The notes under the pieces were generated by a model. The model was not told where the DNA came from and did no database searches. It saw only the letters and a program-made list of their open reading frames with translations. From positions 310,001-374,000 of the forward strand of contig NZ_JWLJ01000004.1 of the NCBI RefSeq assembly GCF_000813985.1: 64,000 nucleotides of DNA, in the 5' to 3' direction. The DNA comes from Ruegeria sp. ANG-R (lineage in GTDB: Bacteria; Pseudomonadota; Alphaproteobacteria; Rhodobacterales; Rhodobacteraceae). Positions 1 to 10,199 of this stretch are shown in pieces. The position numbers and the translations under genes are program-made. Every line of letters starts with the position of its first letter. Positions within the stretch are counted from its first letter, which is position 1.

Positions 1-1037
1 AAGGTCGTGTGCCTGAAGCCGATGCGCAAGTGGTACGCAATGCGACCGCAATGGGCACGGTTTGTCTGGGCAAAACACATATGAGCGAGTTGGCGTTCTC
101 GGGTTTGGGCCTCAACCCCGTCACGGCCACACCGCCCTGTGTGAATGACGAAGACGCAGTGCCCGGAGGTTCATCCTCAGGGGCCGGGGCCTCGGTAGCA
201 TGGGGTCTTGCAGCCGGGGGCATAGGTTCCGACACAGGTGGCTCAGTGCGAATTCCTTCCGCATGGAACGATCTTGTCGGGCTTAAAACCACAGCAGGAC
301 GCATTAGCCTTGAAGGCGTCGTACCGCTTTGCCTGAAATTCGATACGGTCGGGCCTTTGACCCGGTCGGTTGAGGATGCCGCACATATGCTTGCCGTGCT
401 TGAGGGTACGGCCCCGGCAGATCTTCGCGGTGCATCATTGCAAGGTCGCCGCTTTGCCGATCTGCAAAACGTGGCGAAGGATGACCTGCGCGATGAGCCG
501 GGCAAAGCCTATGATGATGCGCTCGCACGGATGAAAGAGGCCGGTGCCGAGATTGTGCCATTGGACGTTCCCGAGTTGAACGAAGCGATGACACTGTCCG
601 GCGTTCTTTACACGACTGAGGCATACGGCTTGTGGCGTGATGTGATCGAGGCGAACCCCGAGGCGATGTATCCCGAGATTCTCGAACGGTTCCGTATGGG
701 TAAGGAATATACAGGCCCCGACTATGTGGCGGCCTGGTCAAAGCTGATGGCATGTCGGCGCGCCTGGGACGCTGCGACTGCCGGGTTCGATGCGGTTCTG
801 GCCCCGACGGCGCCGATCCTGCCCCCCAATCTGGATCGGTTGCTGAACGATCACGATTATTACGTCACCGAAAACCTGCTGGCCCTGCGTAACACGCGAA
901 TTGGAAACTTGATGGGTTTGGCGGCGCTGACACTGCCCACAGGAACGCCCGGCTGCGGCCTGATGATGCTGGGCTATCCGGGGTCGGAAGAGGCATTGTT
1001 GCGGCTTGGTTCCGCCGCCGAAACCGCATTGGCCTGA
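1..1037 (+). CDS. Amidase signature family hydrolase (5' end outside window)
   Basis: This is the C-terminal part of an amidase of the amidase-signature family, which hydrolyses carboxamides with a Ser-cisSer-Lys triad. The frame is open from the first bases, so the start lies upstream. Visible signature elements are GGSSSGAGAS (cis-Ser region) and, about 20 residues later, GSDTGGSVRIP carrying the nucleophilic Ser. The catalytic Lys would lie before the window. It is followed after about 110 nt by a dapC-like gene on the same strand. The substrate cannot be told. A GatA role in tRNA amidation is unlikely, because the neighbours are not gatB or gatC. Confidence 0.85.
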   Translation, partial: GRVPEADAQVVRNATAMGTVCLGKTHMSELAFSGLGLNPVTATPPCVNDEDAVPGGSSSGAGASVAWGLAAGGIGSDTGGSVRIPSAWNDLVGLKTTAGRISLEGVVPLCLKFDTVGPLTRSVEDAAHMLAVLEGTAPADLRGASLQGRRFADLQNVAKDDLRDEPGKAYDDALARMKEAGAEIVPLDVPELNEAMTLSGVLYTTEAYGLWRDVIEANPEAMYPEILERFRMGKEYTGPDYVAAWSKLMACRRAWDAATAGFDAVLAPTAPILPPNLDRLLNDHDYYVTENLLALRNTRIGNLMGLAALTLPTGTPGCGLMMLGYPGSEEALLRLGSAAETALA

Positions 1038-1146
1038 ATGCCACAATCCCCTGATTCGGAACCTCTTTGTCTGGACGAAGCGGGGCGCGATCTGTAATCT
1101 GCCAGAAAACGGGGCGAAAAATGACCCCGGTATTGAGGCAGTTGTT

Positions 1147-2328
1147 ATGAATTTCCCCGAGCGGTTTTCGAACCTACCGGAATATGCATTCCCGCGTCTG
1201 CGCGCCCTGTTGGATCATCATCAGCCGGGCGGCGATGTCATCCATATGACCATTGGCGAACCCAAACACGATTTTCCGTCTTGGGTGACGGATGTTATAA
1301 TGGAAAACGCCGCCGGGTTTCAGGGTTATCCGCCCAATGAAGGCTCGCCCGAGTTGCGTCATGCGCTCACTGACTGGGTCAATCGCCGCTACGGCGTGTC
1401 GATGGATGCGGACGTCAACGTAATGGCCCTGAATGGCACGCGAGAGGGGCTTTATAACGCCGCCATGGCGCTCTGTCCTGAACAGAAGAATGGGCAGAAG
1501 CCGGTTATCCTGTGTCCGAACCCGTTCTATCAGGTCTATATGGTCGCTTCGATCTCGGTAGGAGCGGAGCCTTATTTCGTGTCCGCCACTGCTGCGACTG
1601 GGCACTTGCCCGATTACACGGGCTTGCCCGAGGATGTACTGAACCGCACCGCCGTGGCCTATATTTGCTCGCCTGCGAACCCGCAGGGTGCGGTCGCATC
1701 GCGCGACTACTGGGCCGAGCTGATTCAATTGGCTGAGAAATATGATTTTCGTATCTTTGCGGATGAATGCTACTCTGAGATTTATCGCGACTCCGCTCCG
1801 GTCGGTGCTCTGACAGTTGCGCGGGAACTGGGTGCTGATCCCGAGCGGGTCACACTGTTCAACTCCTTATCCAAACGCTCAAATCTGGCCGGATTACGGT
1901 CTGGCCTGATCGCAGGCGGGGCTGAGACGATCAAACGGGTGAAACTGTTGCGCAGCTACGCGGGCGCACCATTGCCTGCCCCATTGCAGGCCGCCGCCGC
2001 AAAGGTCTGGTTGGACGAGGCGCATGTGCAGGAAAATCGCGCGCTCTATCAGGAGAAATATGCCGTCGCGGACGAGGTCTTCGCGGGCGTGCGGGGCTAT
2101 ATGCCGCCCGAGGCCGGGTTCTTCCTGTGGCTGCCGGTTGAAAACGGCGAAGAAACCGCATTGAAGCTTTGGCGGGAAACCGGTGTTCGGGTCCTGCCGG
2201 GCGCATATCTTTCTCAAGGCGATCCGGGGCAAAACCCGGGCGAGCAGTTTATCCGGGTCGCTATGGTGGCCCCAAAAACAGAGATGAAGCGCGGGCTGAT
2301 CACGCTCCGCGACTGCATCTATTCGTGA
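1147..2328 (+). CDS. dapC: Class I/II aminotransferase, probable succinyldiaminopimelate transaminase
   Basis: This is a fold-type I PLP enzyme of 393 residues. SLSKRSNLAG carries the Schiff-base lysine, and the family features FADECYSEIY and CSPANPQG are present. The ATG at 1147 (MNFPERF) is preferred over an open extension to 1006, because family members start this way and the extension overlaps the amidase stop. The assignment to N-succinyl-diaminopimelate transamination (lysine and peptidoglycan synthesis) rests on similarity to the DapC-like group. Another aminotransferase specificity is possible. ftsK follows after 15 nt, suggesting one transcription unit dapC-ftsK-lolA. Confidence 0.8.
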   Translation: MNFPERFSNLPEYAFPRLRALLDHHQPGGDVIHMTIGEPKHDFPSWVTDVIMENAAGFQGYPPNEGSPELRHALTDWVNRRYGVSMDADVNVMALNGTREGLYNAAMALCPEQKNGQKPVILCPNPFYQVYMVASISVGAEPYFVSATAATGHLPDYTGLPEDVLNRTAVAYICSPANPQGAVASRDYWAELIQLAEKYDFRIFADECYSEIYRDSAPVGALTVARELGADPERVTLFNSLSKRSNLAGLRSGLIAGGAETIKRVKLLRSYAGAPLPAPLQAAAAKVWLDEAHVQENRALYQEKYAVADEVFAGVRGYMPPEAGFFLWLPVENGEETALKLWRETGVRVLPGAYLSQGDPGQNPGEQFIRVAMVAPKTEMKRGLITLRDCIYS

Positions 2329-2343
2329 GGTACGAGGGCAAAA

Positions 2344-5235
2344 ATGGCATCATATAACGCGCGCAACCGCGATCCATTATTGGACAGCACCACTCAGGCC
2401 GCCATCGAACGGCGCAGCAAGGAATTGATTGGCATCGCTCTGATCCTGTTGGGGTTGGCCGCAGCGGCGATGATCTGGTCCTATACGCCTGATGATCCAA
2501 ACTGGATGGTCTCGACGGATGCGCCTGTGCAGAACTGGCTGGGGCGCATTGGGGCCTCGATCGCTGCACCGCTGTTCATGATTGTGGGATGGGGCAGTCT
2601 GGGTGTTGCTTTGGTGCTGATCACTTGGGGTGTACGATTTGCGGGCCATTTGGGTGAAGATCGTGCGATTGCGCGCTTGATTTTTGCGCCGATCTGGATC
2701 GCTGTTCTGGCTGTCTATGCCGCGACGCTGGTTCCGGGCGCCGAATGGCGGTCGACGCACAGCTATGGTTTGGGTGGTCTGTTCGGCGATACGGTGATGG
2801 GCGCGCTTCTGACGCTGTTGCCGATCTCTTCGCATTTCATGGTGAAGCTGATGTCGCTGGCGATGGCCGTCGGGATGCTGACGCTGGGCGTGTTCGTACT
2901 GGGTTTCAGCAAAGCGGACATTCGCAATGGCTTCCGTGCGTTTCTGCTGGGGTTGGTCATGGCCTATGACCTGTTGATGAACGCACTGGGGCGCGGGGCA
3001 TCAGCAACCGCGCAGGCCGCGCGAGACCGAAAAGCACAATGGGCCGAGCGTCGAGCAGAACGCGCGGTGCCCGTACAGGCGGACTTCGATGACGATCTGG
3101 CTTATGCTGATCCCATCTTCGAAGAACCCGAGCCTGAAGCGCAGGAACCTGTTGCGAAGACCGGACTTCTGGCGCGGATGCCGTCCCTGATCCGCCGTCC
3201 CGACCCTATGCCAGAACCGGAGCTTGTCGAGACCGTTGCGGTTGAAGGATACTATGACATGCCGGGAGAGGATCGCATACGGTCCAAGATTTCCGCCGCT
3301 GTACGCAATCGTAAGGTTGCAGCAGGTGAGTTGACCCCCGAGCCTGATCCGAGTCTGCCATTGACCAAAGGACGCGGCAGGGGTCCGGACCCTCTGATTT
3401 TGAACTCTGGCGCAGCAGACGCGTTGCCGCCCGAACCTCCGGTGACTTCTGCCGATCTGCCACCCGAGCCACCGCTGACGTCCGTGCCTGAGGCCACATT
3501 GCAGGCACAACAAAGCTATGTTGCGGAGCCTGACTATGATGACGACCCGGTGTTCGAAGATGCGCTTGAACCCGCGCCGCAACCGCAGCAGGCCGTCAAG
3601 ATTCCAGTGGCCGAACCGCGCAAACCGGTGGTTGCCCAACCGGTCCGCCGTACTCCGCCACCGTCACGCAGGGCGCAGGCCGAGGCGCAACCGGCACTTT
3701 CGTTTGAAGAACGGCATTCTGATTTTGAGTTGCCGCCTTTGGCCCTGTTGTCAAACCCGGCCAACATTCAGCGTCATCATCTGAGTGACGAGGCGTTGGA
3801 AGAAAATGCACGGATGTTGGAAAACGTTCTGGATGATTACGGGGTAAAGGGAGAGATCGTCAGCGTGCGCCCTGGTCCTGTGGTTACCATGTACGAGCTT
3901 GAGCCTGCACCGGGCCTGAAGGCAAGCCGTGTGATCGGTTTGGCCGATGATATTGCGCGTTCGATGTCGGCCCTTTCAGCGCGGGTATCGACCTTGCCGG
4001 GCCGCTCGGTCATCGGGATCGAACTGCCCAATGAGAACCGCGAAATGGTGGTGCTGCGCGAAATCCTGGCCAGCCGCGATTTTGGCGATGGCAACCACGC
4101 GCTGCCTTTGGCCTTGGGTAAAGATATCGGTGGTGAGTCGGTTGTCGCAAACCTGGCGAAGATGCCTCACCTGCTGATTGCGGGGACAACCGGTTCCGGT
4201 AAGTCGGTGGCGATCAACACGATGATCCTGTCGCTGCTCTATAAGCTGACGCCGGATGAATGCCGCCTGATCATGATCGACCCGAAGATGCTGGAACTGT
4301 CTGTCTATGACGGCATTCCGCATCTGCTGTCACCTGTTGTGACCGATCCGAAAAAGGCGGTCGTAGCCCTGAAATGGGTCGTAGGTGAGATGGAGGACCG
4401 CTATCGCAAGATGTCCAAAATGGGCGTGCGCAACATCGCGGGCTACAACGGTCGTGTGAAGGACGCGCAGGCCAAAGGCGAGATGTTCAGCCGCACGGTC
4501 CAGACCGGCTTTGATGACGAAACCGGCGAACCAACCTTTGAGACCGAGGAATTCGCGCCCGAGGCGATGCCCTATATCGTCGTCATCGTCGATGAGATGG
4601 CCGACCTGATGATGGTCGCGGGCAAAGAAATCGAAGCGTGCATCCAACGCCTTGCGCAAATGGCCCGGGCCTCGGGTATTCACCTGATCATGGCTACTCA
4701 GCGTCCTTCGGTTGACGTGATCACCGGGACGATCAAGGCGAACTTCCCGACGCGGATTTCGTTCCAGGTAACTTCGAAAGTCGACAGCCGCACCATCCTC
4801 GGTGAGATGGGCGCCGAGCAACTGTTGGGACAGGGCGATATGCTGTACATGGCGGGCGGCGCCAAGATCACCCGTTGCCACGGACCGTTCGTCTCGGACG
4901 AAGAGGTAGAGGAAATCGTCAACCACCTGAAACAGTTCGGCCCGCCGGATTACATGAGCGGTGTGGTCGATGGCCCGGCTGAGGAAAAGGCTGACAATAT
5001 CGACGCCGTTCTGGGCCTGAACACGGGCGGTAACACGAACGGAGAAGACGCCCTTTATGATCAGGCGGTTGCGATTGTGATCAAGGATCGCAAGTGTTCG
5101 ACCTCATACATTCAGCGAAAACTCGCCATCGGGTACAACAAAGCTGCGCGGCTCGTCGAGCAGATGGAAGACGAAGGCGTTGTTTCCGGGGCAAATCACG
5201 TCGGTAAACGCGAAATCCTCGTCCCTGAGCAGTAG
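2344..5235 (+). CDS. ftsK: DNA translocase FtsK
   Basis: FtsK is a septal DNA pump that resolves and clears chromosomes at division. The 963-residue protein has an N-terminal membrane region (hydrophobic segments roughly 25-195), then a Pro/Glu-rich linker (about 215-450). The motor follows, with Walker A GTTGSGKS at 614-621 and Walker [13 protein letters not shown]. The C-terminal gamma winged helix ([21 protein letters not shown]) reads KOPS sites. The length and order are those of full-length alphaproteobacterial FtsK. It lies 15 nt after dapC and 39 nt before lolA. Confidence 0.98.
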   Translation: MASYNARNRDPLLDSTTQAAIERRSKELIGIALILLGLAAAAMIWSYTPDDPNWMVSTDAPVQNWLGRIGASIAAPLFMIVGWGSLGVALVLITWGVRFAGHLGEDRAIARLIFAPIWIAVLAVYAATLVPGAEWRSTHSYGLGGLFGDTVMGALLTLLPISSHFMVKLMSLAMAVGMLTLGVFVLGFSKADIRNGFRAFLLGLVMAYDLLMNALGRGASATAQAARDRKAQWAERRAERAVPVQADFDDDLAYADPIFEEPEPEAQEPVAKTGLLARMPSLIRRPDPMPEPELVETVAVEGYYDMPGEDRIRSKISAAVRNRKVAAGELTPEPDPSLPLTKGRGRGPDPLILNSGAADALPPEPPVTSADLPPEPPLTSVPEATLQAQQSYVAEPDYDDDPVFEDALEPAPQPQQAVKIPVAEPRKPVVAQPVRRTPPPSRRAQAEAQPALSFEERHSDFELPPLALLSNPANIQRHHLSDEALEENARMLENVLDDYGVKGEIVSVRPGPVVTMYELEPAPGLKASRVIGLADDIARSMSALSARVSTLPGRSVIGIELPNENREMVVLREILASRDFGDGNHALPLALGKDIGGESVVANLAKMPHLLIAGTTGSGKSVAINTMILSLLYKLTPDECRLIMIDPKMLELSVYDGIPHLLSPVVTDPKKAVVALKWVVGEMEDRYRKMSKMGVRNIAGYNGRVKDAQAKGEMFSRTVQTGFDDETGEPTFETEEFAPEAMPYIVVIVDEMADLMMVAGKEIEACIQRLAQMARASGIHLIMATQRPSVDVITGTIKANFPTRISFQVTSKVDSRTILGEMGAEQLLGQGDMLYMAGGAKITRCHGPFVSDEEVEEIVNHLKQFGPPDYMSGVVDGPAEEKADNIDAVLGLNTGGNTNGEDALYDQAVAIVIKDRKCSTSYIQRKLAIGYNKAARLVEQMEDEGVVSGANHVGKREILVPEQ

Positions 5236-5274
5236 GATATTTAATAACAGGGGCAAAGCGCTTATCTGGGTCGT

Positions 5275-5871
5275 ATGAAACAGATTGCTTTTGCCCTTGC
5301 TCTGACACTGGCCGCACCCGCCGCGTGGGCGGCCGACAAGCTGCCGCTGTCGCAGATTTCAAACTATCTGAACCAGTTGAAGACGGTTCAGACAACATTC
5401 ACGCAGGTGAACGACGATGGCTCGCTGAGCACCGGGAAGCTGTGGCTCGAACGGCCCGGAAAAATGCGGTTCGAATATGACCCGCCGAACAGTGCTGTTG
5501 TTTTGGCGCGATCGGGAACGGTGCAGATTTTTGATCCAAAGTCCAACCAGCCGCCCGAGCAATACCCGCTGAAACGTACGCCGCTGTCGTTGGTTTTGGC
5601 GCGGAATGTCAATCTGGGGCAGGCCAACATGGTGGTCGGGCATGATTTTGATGGCACTGCCACGGTTGTGACAGCGCAGGACCCCAAGAACCCGGAAAGC
5701 GGTCGGATCGAGCTGATGTTCACATCCGATCCGGTTGAACTGCGCAAATGGGTGATCCACGATAACGCAGGCAGTCAGACGACTGTTCTGCTGGGGCCGT
5801 TGACCGAAGGCGGACGCCTCGATTCAAGCGTTTTCTCACGCAAAACCCGTATCGGGTCGGGCGACCGCTGA
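5275..5871 (+). CDS. lolA: Outer-membrane lipoprotein carrier protein LolA
   Basis: This 198-residue periplasmic chaperone shuttles lipoproteins from LolCDE to the outer membrane. A signal peptide ends near AAWA (about residue 19). The mature part shows the LolA pattern LKTVQTTFTQ, LWLERPGKMRFEYDPP and the conserved strand VQIFDPKSNQ. It follows ftsK closely, an arrangement seen in many alphaproteobacteria. The downstream gene is convergent, and a 10-bp inverted repeat lies between them. Confidence 0.95.
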   Translation: MKQIAFALALTLAAPAAWAADKLPLSQISNYLNQLKTVQTTFTQVNDDGSLSTGKLWLERPGKMRFEYDPPNSAVVLARSGTVQIFDPKSNQPPEQYPLKRTPLSLVLARNVNLGQANMVVGHDFDGTATVVTAQDPKNPESGRIELMFTSDPVELRKWVIHDNAGSQTTVLLGPLTEGGRLDSSVFSRKTRIGSGDR

Positions 5872-5909
5872 TCTGACAGGGTGAGAACGCATTGCGTTTG
5901 ATCTGAATA

Positions 5910-5948
5910 GAAATACGCGGTCTCCCCCTTTGGTCGAGCGCGTATTTC
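5910..5948. repeat. 10-bp perfect inverted repeat between convergent genes
   Basis: GAAATACGCG (5910-5919) pairs with CGCGTATTTC (5939-5948) around a 19-nt loop. It lies between lolA and the convergent lipoprotein gene and may end transcription of either. There is no T-run, so a classical intrinsic terminator is not shown. Confidence 0.5.
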
Positions 5949-5983
5949 GGTTCATGTTCTTCAACTGCAGCGCAAAAAGCGCT

Positions 5984-6565
5984 TTAGTAGCGGCAGTTTG
6001 CCAGTTGCGCCTGATATAGCTGTGCGCGGGAATCCACATCGCTTGCCACGTTCAGCAGCCATGATTTGCCGCTGTAACTGCCGCGTGCGTAACCCGTATG
6101 CCCTTCATGATAGGCTAGGTACTGGTTGCGCGTGTCGCTGGGATGGATGCCGTTGCGTTCGTAGCTTTTGTTCATGTACCAGCCGATGAAATCCGAGGCA
6201 TCTCGGATACGATCCCGTTTGGCGCGGCGTTTTCCGGTTTCGCGCTGGTACTGTTCCCAAGTTCCATCCAGCGCCTGGCCATAGCCGTAGGCGCTGCTTT
6301 GACGGCCCATCGGAATGACCCCCAATACGTACTTGTGCGGCGTACGCGCATCGTGACGGTACCGGCTTTCCTGATAGATCGTTGCCATCTGAACGTGCAC
6401 GGGAACGCCCCATTTACGTTCAGTGCTTTTGAAAGCCTTCATGTATTCGGGTTTTTCACGCGCAATGCTGCACGCGTCATTCAGTCTGCTCGGGGGTTGT
6501 TTGGACCCGCCGCCACAGGATGCCAAAAGCAGCACCCCGAAGAGTACGATAAGAATTCTGCTCAT
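5984..6565 (-). CDS. Small lytic transglycosylase-like lipoprotein
   Basis: The 193-residue protein starts with a lipoprotein signal (hydrophobic stretch, then LASC with Cys17). It continues with an SLT-like domain: IYQESRYRHDA contains the expected catalytic Glu, and YGYGQALDGTWEQY and YLAYHEGHTGY follow the transglycosylase fold pattern. It probably cleaves peptidoglycan at the outer or inner membrane. It is convergent with lolA. Activity is inferred from motifs only. Confidence 0.8.
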   Translation of the reverse strand: MSRILIVLFGVLLLASCGGGSKQPPSRLNDACSIAREKPEYMKAFKSTERKWGVPVHVQMATIYQESRYRHDARTPHKYVLGVIPMGRQSSAYGYGQALDGTWEQYQRETGKRRAKRDRIRDASDFIGWYMNKSYERNGIHPSDTRNQYLAYHEGHTGYARGSYSGKSWLLNVASDVDSRAQLYQAQLANCRY

Positions 6566-6625
6566 GTGCCTCGTGCCTTTTTTCTTTATTCTAGCGCAGA
6601 TTGAGCCCTGAGGAAATCACAATCG

Positions 6626-7507
6626 TTACAGAATAATAGCGAGAATTAGCGGCAGTGCCGCTACGGACAACACCGTCGAGACCATTACCATCCCCGCAAC
6701 CGCATCTGAATCGGCTTTGAACCGTTCTGCCAGCAGATATGAGGTGACGGCGACAGGTGTGCACATCTGCAAAACCAACACTCCGAATGCCACTGAGTCC
6801 AGTCTAAATACAACGGCCAGAGCCCACCCCAACCCGAAACACACGACCAGTTTCAAGAGGGCCAGCCATATTGCCTGCTGCAGTTTCTGCGTTGTCAATC
6901 TTGCGATTGCAACGCCCAGGGTGATTAGCATCATCGGGATCGCCATCTGGCCTAGCAAATCCAGCGTGTTGGTCAGAAATAGGGGTGTCTCCCACCCGCG
7001 CCACAGGAACAATGCGCCCAGCAGCGTGGCCCAAACCATCGGCTCGCGCAGGACTTTGCCAAAAGCACCCCGACCCGCGACCAGATAAATCCCGTAGGTG
7101 AAGGAAAACAGGGCGGTCACCGCCAGAAAAATCACCGCATAGCCCAGACCGGCCTGACCGAAGGCAAAAATGCACAGAGGCAAGCCCAGATTTCCTGTGT
7201 TTCCAAAGATGAGCGGGGCCAGGTAGGTGCGTTGCTCCATCCCGGTGACGCGCACGAAGACCCAAAACACAACCGCGAGCGCGACATGAGCGGCAATAGC
7301 TGCAAACGTGAACAGGGTCAGTTCGCCACCTGGTATATCGGTCTGCATCAGGGCGACGAAGATCAGGCTTGGCACCGCAAGCGTCACTGCCAGCCGCGTG
7401 ACAAACTCCAGCCGGTATTCGAACCCGAGTTTGACCCATGCAAATCCAATCCCCGCCAAAAGAAACACCGGGGCGACAATTTCGAACACTGTTAGTAGTA
7501 GGTTCAC
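6626..7507 (-). CDS. AEC (auxin efflux carrier) family transporter
   Basis: This integral membrane protein of 293 residues has about ten hydrophobic helices and the AEC pattern of small-residue-rich segments (FGNTGNLGLPL, MCTPVAVTSYLLAE). These secondary carriers export organic acids or related anions. Translation is taken from the GTG at 7507, which has an AGGGA ribosome site 8 nt before it. The open frame reaches 7600 but that extension lacks hydrophobic character. It is divergent from hspQ, with about 80 nt between. Confidence 0.85.
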   Translation of the reverse strand: MNLLLTVFEIVAPVFLLAGIGFAWVKLGFEYRLEFVTRLAVTLAVPSLIFVALMQTDIPGGELTLFTFAAIAAHVALAVVFWVFVRVTGMEQRTYLAPLIFGNTGNLGLPLCIFAFGQAGLGYAVIFLAVTALFSFTYGIYLVAGRGAFGKVLREPMVWATLLGALFLWRGWETPLFLTNTLDLLGQMAIPMMLITLGVAIARLTTQKLQQAIWLALLKLVVCFGLGWALAVVFRLDSVAFGVLVLQMCTPVAVTSYLLAERFKADSDAVAGMVMVSTVLSVAALPLILAIIL

Positions 7508-7587
7508 AGACTGTTTCCCTGAATTTCGGCTCAATGATTGGCTTTTCCACCCAAAAAGATGTAGTAAGTGCTTTGGGGGCCGAAACA

Positions 7588-7914
7588 ATGCTAAAGACAC
7601 AAGCCAAGTACCGCCTGGGTCAGGTGGTTCGACACCGTAGACACCCTTTTCGAGGGGTGATTTTTGATGTCGATCCGGAATTTTCGAATTCCGAGGAATG
7701 GTATCAGGCCATCCCCGAAGATAGCCGGCCGTTGAAGGATCAGCCGTTCTATCATCTGCTGGCTGAGAACGACCAGTCCTTCTATGTTGCTTATGTTTCA
7801 GAACAAAATCTGGTCGAGGATCAATCAGGAGAGCCTGTGGATCATCCGGATATCCCCAATATGTTCGGTCCTTTTCGGGATGGGTCCTATCCGCTGCATT
7901 TTCAGTTGAACTGA
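7588..7914 (+). CDS. hspQ: Heat shock protein HspQ
   Basis: This is a 108-residue YccV/HspQ domain protein. The diagnostic pattern is visible: KYRLGQVVRHRRHPFRGVIFDVDPEF, then EEWY and DQPFYHLL near the middle, and FYVAYVSEQNLV. HspQ binds hemimethylated DNA in vitro and acts as a specificity factor for Lon protease in enterobacteria. The ATG at 7588 fits the family start; the frame is open further upstream. The gene ends 24 nt from the convergent ggt stop. Confidence 0.93.
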   Translation: MLKTQAKYRLGQVVRHRRHPFRGVIFDVDPEFSNSEEWYQAIPEDSRPLKDQPFYHLLAENDQSFYVAYVSEQNLVEDQSGEPVDHPDIPNMFGPFRDGSYPLHFQLN

Positions 7915-7938
7915 TTTCTGAAGAGACGCTGACATATG

Positions 7939-9516
7939 TCAGTATCCGAGGGCGCAGCCGTCTTTGCGCGGGTCACTCGCCCCTTCCAAAACACCGGTGG
8001 AACAGATTCGGATAGCCTGTGCACCGCCAAGGGGCGTTTCCGGTATTTGAACAGTGTGCCCCATATCGGACAACTGTTGCCTTATTGCATCTGAATGGCC
8101 GCGCTCGAGTTTCAAGACATCTCCGTCCGCAAACGCGCGAGGGGCATCTACGGCCTCCTGCAGCTCGAGCCCAAAATCCGTCAGGTTCGATACAAGTCGA
8201 GCATGTCCGGTCGGTTGATAGGCGCCTCCCATGACGCCAAAGGGCATCGCGATCCGACCTGTGTCGCGCAACATGCCGGGAATGATGGTGTGCATCGGTC
8301 GTTTGCCGCCAGCCAGCTCATTTGGATGGCCGGGCTCGAGCGTGAACCCAGCCCCACGATTCTGCAGCAAGATGCCGAACTTTTTCGAAGCGATGCCCGA
8401 GCCAAACCCGTGGTAGATAGAATATATCAGCGAAACCGCCATGCGGTCGCGGTCGACCACCGTGATATAGACGGTGTCCTTGTGAACGGACTCGGTCAGC
8501 GGTGCGGCGGTTGGCATGGCGCGTTTCAGGTCGATAAGCGCGGCCAGATTCGCCGCCGTCTCCGGGGCAAGAAAATGATCCATTCGGGTGCTGTGGTCGG
8601 GGTCGGCGATGAAGCGGTTGCGCGCATCATAGGCAAGCTTGCTGGCCTCGGCTTCGATATGCACGCGCTCGGCGCCCCATGGGTCCAGAGCGGCCAAATC
8701 GAAATGCTTCAGGATATTCAGCAAAAGGATCGCCGTCGCACCCTGACCGTTTGGCGGGTGTTCGACCAATTCTATGCCGCCGTAGCTTCCCGTGACGGGC
8801 AACGTCTCATCACATTGCACCATCTCGAAATCATGTGACGTTTGCGCCCCTCCCAGATCGGATAAAGCCGCAAGCATGTCATCGGCAACCTCACCGGAAT
8901 AGAATGCATCTTGGCCATGCCGCGCTACGCGGCGCAGAACTTCCGCCTGACCTGGCGCTCGGAAAACCTGACCGGTTGTCAGAGGTTTGCCATCGCTCAG
9001 ATAGTGATCACGTGCCGCGCCCTGCAGCGTTGCCGCACTGTTGATCCAGTCAAAAGCGACGCGAGGAGCCACTGGAACGCCGACCTCAGCATAGTGGATG
9101 GCCGGCTGCAAAATCGTTTCCAGGCCGAGCCTTCCTTCGGTCTGCGCCAGATGGCAAAACGCGTCCACGGCTCCGGGGATTGTAACTGCATCGGGGCTGG
9201 TCAGGGGCACAGAGCCCAGACCGCGCGCTCTCAACGCATGTGCATCGGCGGCCGCTGCGGCGCGACCCGAACCGTTCAGCGCGCGGACGGTCTGTTCCCC
9301 GGGTCGATTGTACAGAACAAAGCAATCGCCCCCCAAACCGGTCATCTGCGGTTCGCAAATGCCAAGCAGAACCGCGCCCGCAATGGCGGCGTCCATCGCG
9401 TTGCCGCCCCGTTGAAGAATATCGATTGCTGTTTTCGCAGCCAGCGGATGTGATGTCGCGCACATTCCCTCGGTCGCCAGAACTTCGGACCGGCCCGGCA
9501 TGTGAAAATCGCGCAT
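7939..9516 (-). CDS. ggt: Gamma-glutamyltransferase family protein
   Basis: This is an Ntn-hydrolase of 525 residues. It is expected to be made as a precursor and to cleave itself before a catalytic Thr, here about Thr348 in KDTVYITVVD. The N-terminal part has the usual GGNAMDAAIAGAVLLG and GLGGDCFVL motifs, and the small subunit ends SDPRKDGCALGY. The start at 9516 has a GAGGGG ribosome site; the open frame extends to 9789 but would cover a hairpin region. There is no clear signal peptide, so a cytoplasmic GGT-like or oxamate-amidohydrolase-like role is possible. Confidence 0.9.
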   Translation of the reverse strand: MRDFHMPGRSEVLATEGMCATSHPLAAKTAIDILQRGGNAMDAAIAGAVLLGICEPQMTGLGGDCFVLYNRPGEQTVRALNGSGRAAAAADAHALRARGLGSVPLTSPDAVTIPGAVDAFCHLAQTEGRLGLETILQPAIHYAEVGVPVAPRVAFDWINSAATLQGAARDHYLSDGKPLTTGQVFRAPGQAEVLRRVARHGQDAFYSGEVADDMLAALSDLGGAQTSHDFEMVQCDETLPVTGSYGGIELVEHPPNGQGATAILLLNILKHFDLAALDPWGAERVHIEAEASKLAYDARNRFIADPDHSTRMDHFLAPETAANLAALIDLKRAMPTAAPLTESVHKDTVYITVVDRDRMAVSLIYSIYHGFGSGIASKKFGILLQNRGAGFTLEPGHPNELAGGKRPMHTIIPGMLRDTGRIAMPFGVMGGAYQPTGHARLVSNLTDFGLELQEAVDAPRAFADGDVLKLERGHSDAIRQQLSDMGHTVQIPETPLGGAQAIRICSTGVLEGASDPRKDGCALGY

Positions 9517-9578
9517 ATTATTCCCCTCTGCAAGCACGCAGACATTAGAGCTCTGTGACGGATTGTCCAATAACATCA

Positions 9579-9663
9579 GGGGAGAGAGGTCCTCGGCGCC
9601 GTTCACTGGGTGGGGGCTGTGACGCAAGGCGCCGAGGGAAGCTATCTGAGCTACCCCTTTTTT
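9579..9663 (+). ncRNA. Candidate structured small RNA or leader with terminator-like end
   Basis: CCTCGGCGCC (9591-9600) pairs perfectly with GGCGCCGAGG (9628-9637). An outer GGGG (9579-9582) can pair with CCCC (9654-9657), and six T follow directly (9658-9663). The layout on the plus strand resembles a small RNA ending in an intrinsic terminator. It lies between the divergent-side start of ggt and the stop of the RsbW-like gene. No known RNA family was recognised, so the call rests on pairing alone. Confidence 0.4.
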
Positions 9664-9727
9664 ATGATCTTTGTTTGCGGCGCGACAATGTTTCGATCGC
9701 GGCGTTATTGTGGCCATTTGATGCCTG

Positions 9728-10177
9728 TCATGGCAACTCGTTAAAGTCGAATTGCAGCCAAAGCAGGTTCCCGTCATCTCGGCGTTCATACCGTATGTCG
9801 CTCGCCAGTTGCCGAATCAGGTGCCAGCCAAAACCGCCCTCGGGAAGATCTTGCAACCTCGTATCGACCGGCGCCGGGGCGCCACCTGGCAGGCGCATGT
9901 CGGGCATTGGGCTGCCGGTGTCGGTGATCCGAATCTCCAGTTTATCCTTGCAGAGGCAGCAATCAATCTGAACCTCGGCCGGGGCGATCCCGGCATAGGC
10001 GTGTTCGACCACATTATTGATCGCTTCGGCCAGCGCTATTTTAACGTCGTCAGCTTTGCTTTCGGGCAGGCCATGCGCAGCCAGCCGAGCGCTCAATGTC
10101 GCGATTCCGTCGCTGGCCCGGGCCTGTGTCGCAGGAAAGCTCAGATCCAGACAGTCGTGTTTGCAATTGGAGCCCAC
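9728..10177 (-). CDS. RsbW-like anti-sigma kinase (HATPase_c_2)
   Basis: This GHKL-type ATPase of about 149 residues is of the serine-kinase anti-sigma group. The N box is ALAEAINNVVEHAY, and the G1 region ITDTGSPMPD is followed by GGFGWHLIRQLASD. Such kinases hold a sigma factor or other partner and phosphorylate a STAS antagonist. A GTG at 10177 with an AGGAG site 9 nt upstream is preferred. A TTG at 10213 overlapping the preceding STAS gene is the alternative. The STAS partner lies directly upstream, but no PP2C phosphatase or sigma factor is adjacent. Confidence 0.85.
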   Translation of the reverse strand: MGSNCKHDCLDLSFPATQARASDGIATLSARLAAHGLPESKADDVKIALAEAINNVVEHAYAGIAPAEVQIDCCLCKDKLEIRITDTGSPMPDMRLPGGAPAPVDTRLQDLPEGGFGWHLIRQLASDIRYERRDDGNLLWLQFDFNELP

Positions 10178-10199
10178 GGCGATCCACTCCTGCCGGTCT

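Noticed and set aside
9640..9665. tRNA-like D-arm sequence (GTAGCTCAGAT) on the minus strand
   Set aside because: No anticodon arm, T arm or acceptor stem can be folded around it; it is part of the hairpin region.
7939..9789. Longer start for gamma-glutamyltransferase at 9789
   Set aside because: The extension reads through the hairpin and T-run near 9.6 kb and lacks a signal peptide; the start at 9516 has a strong ribosome site.
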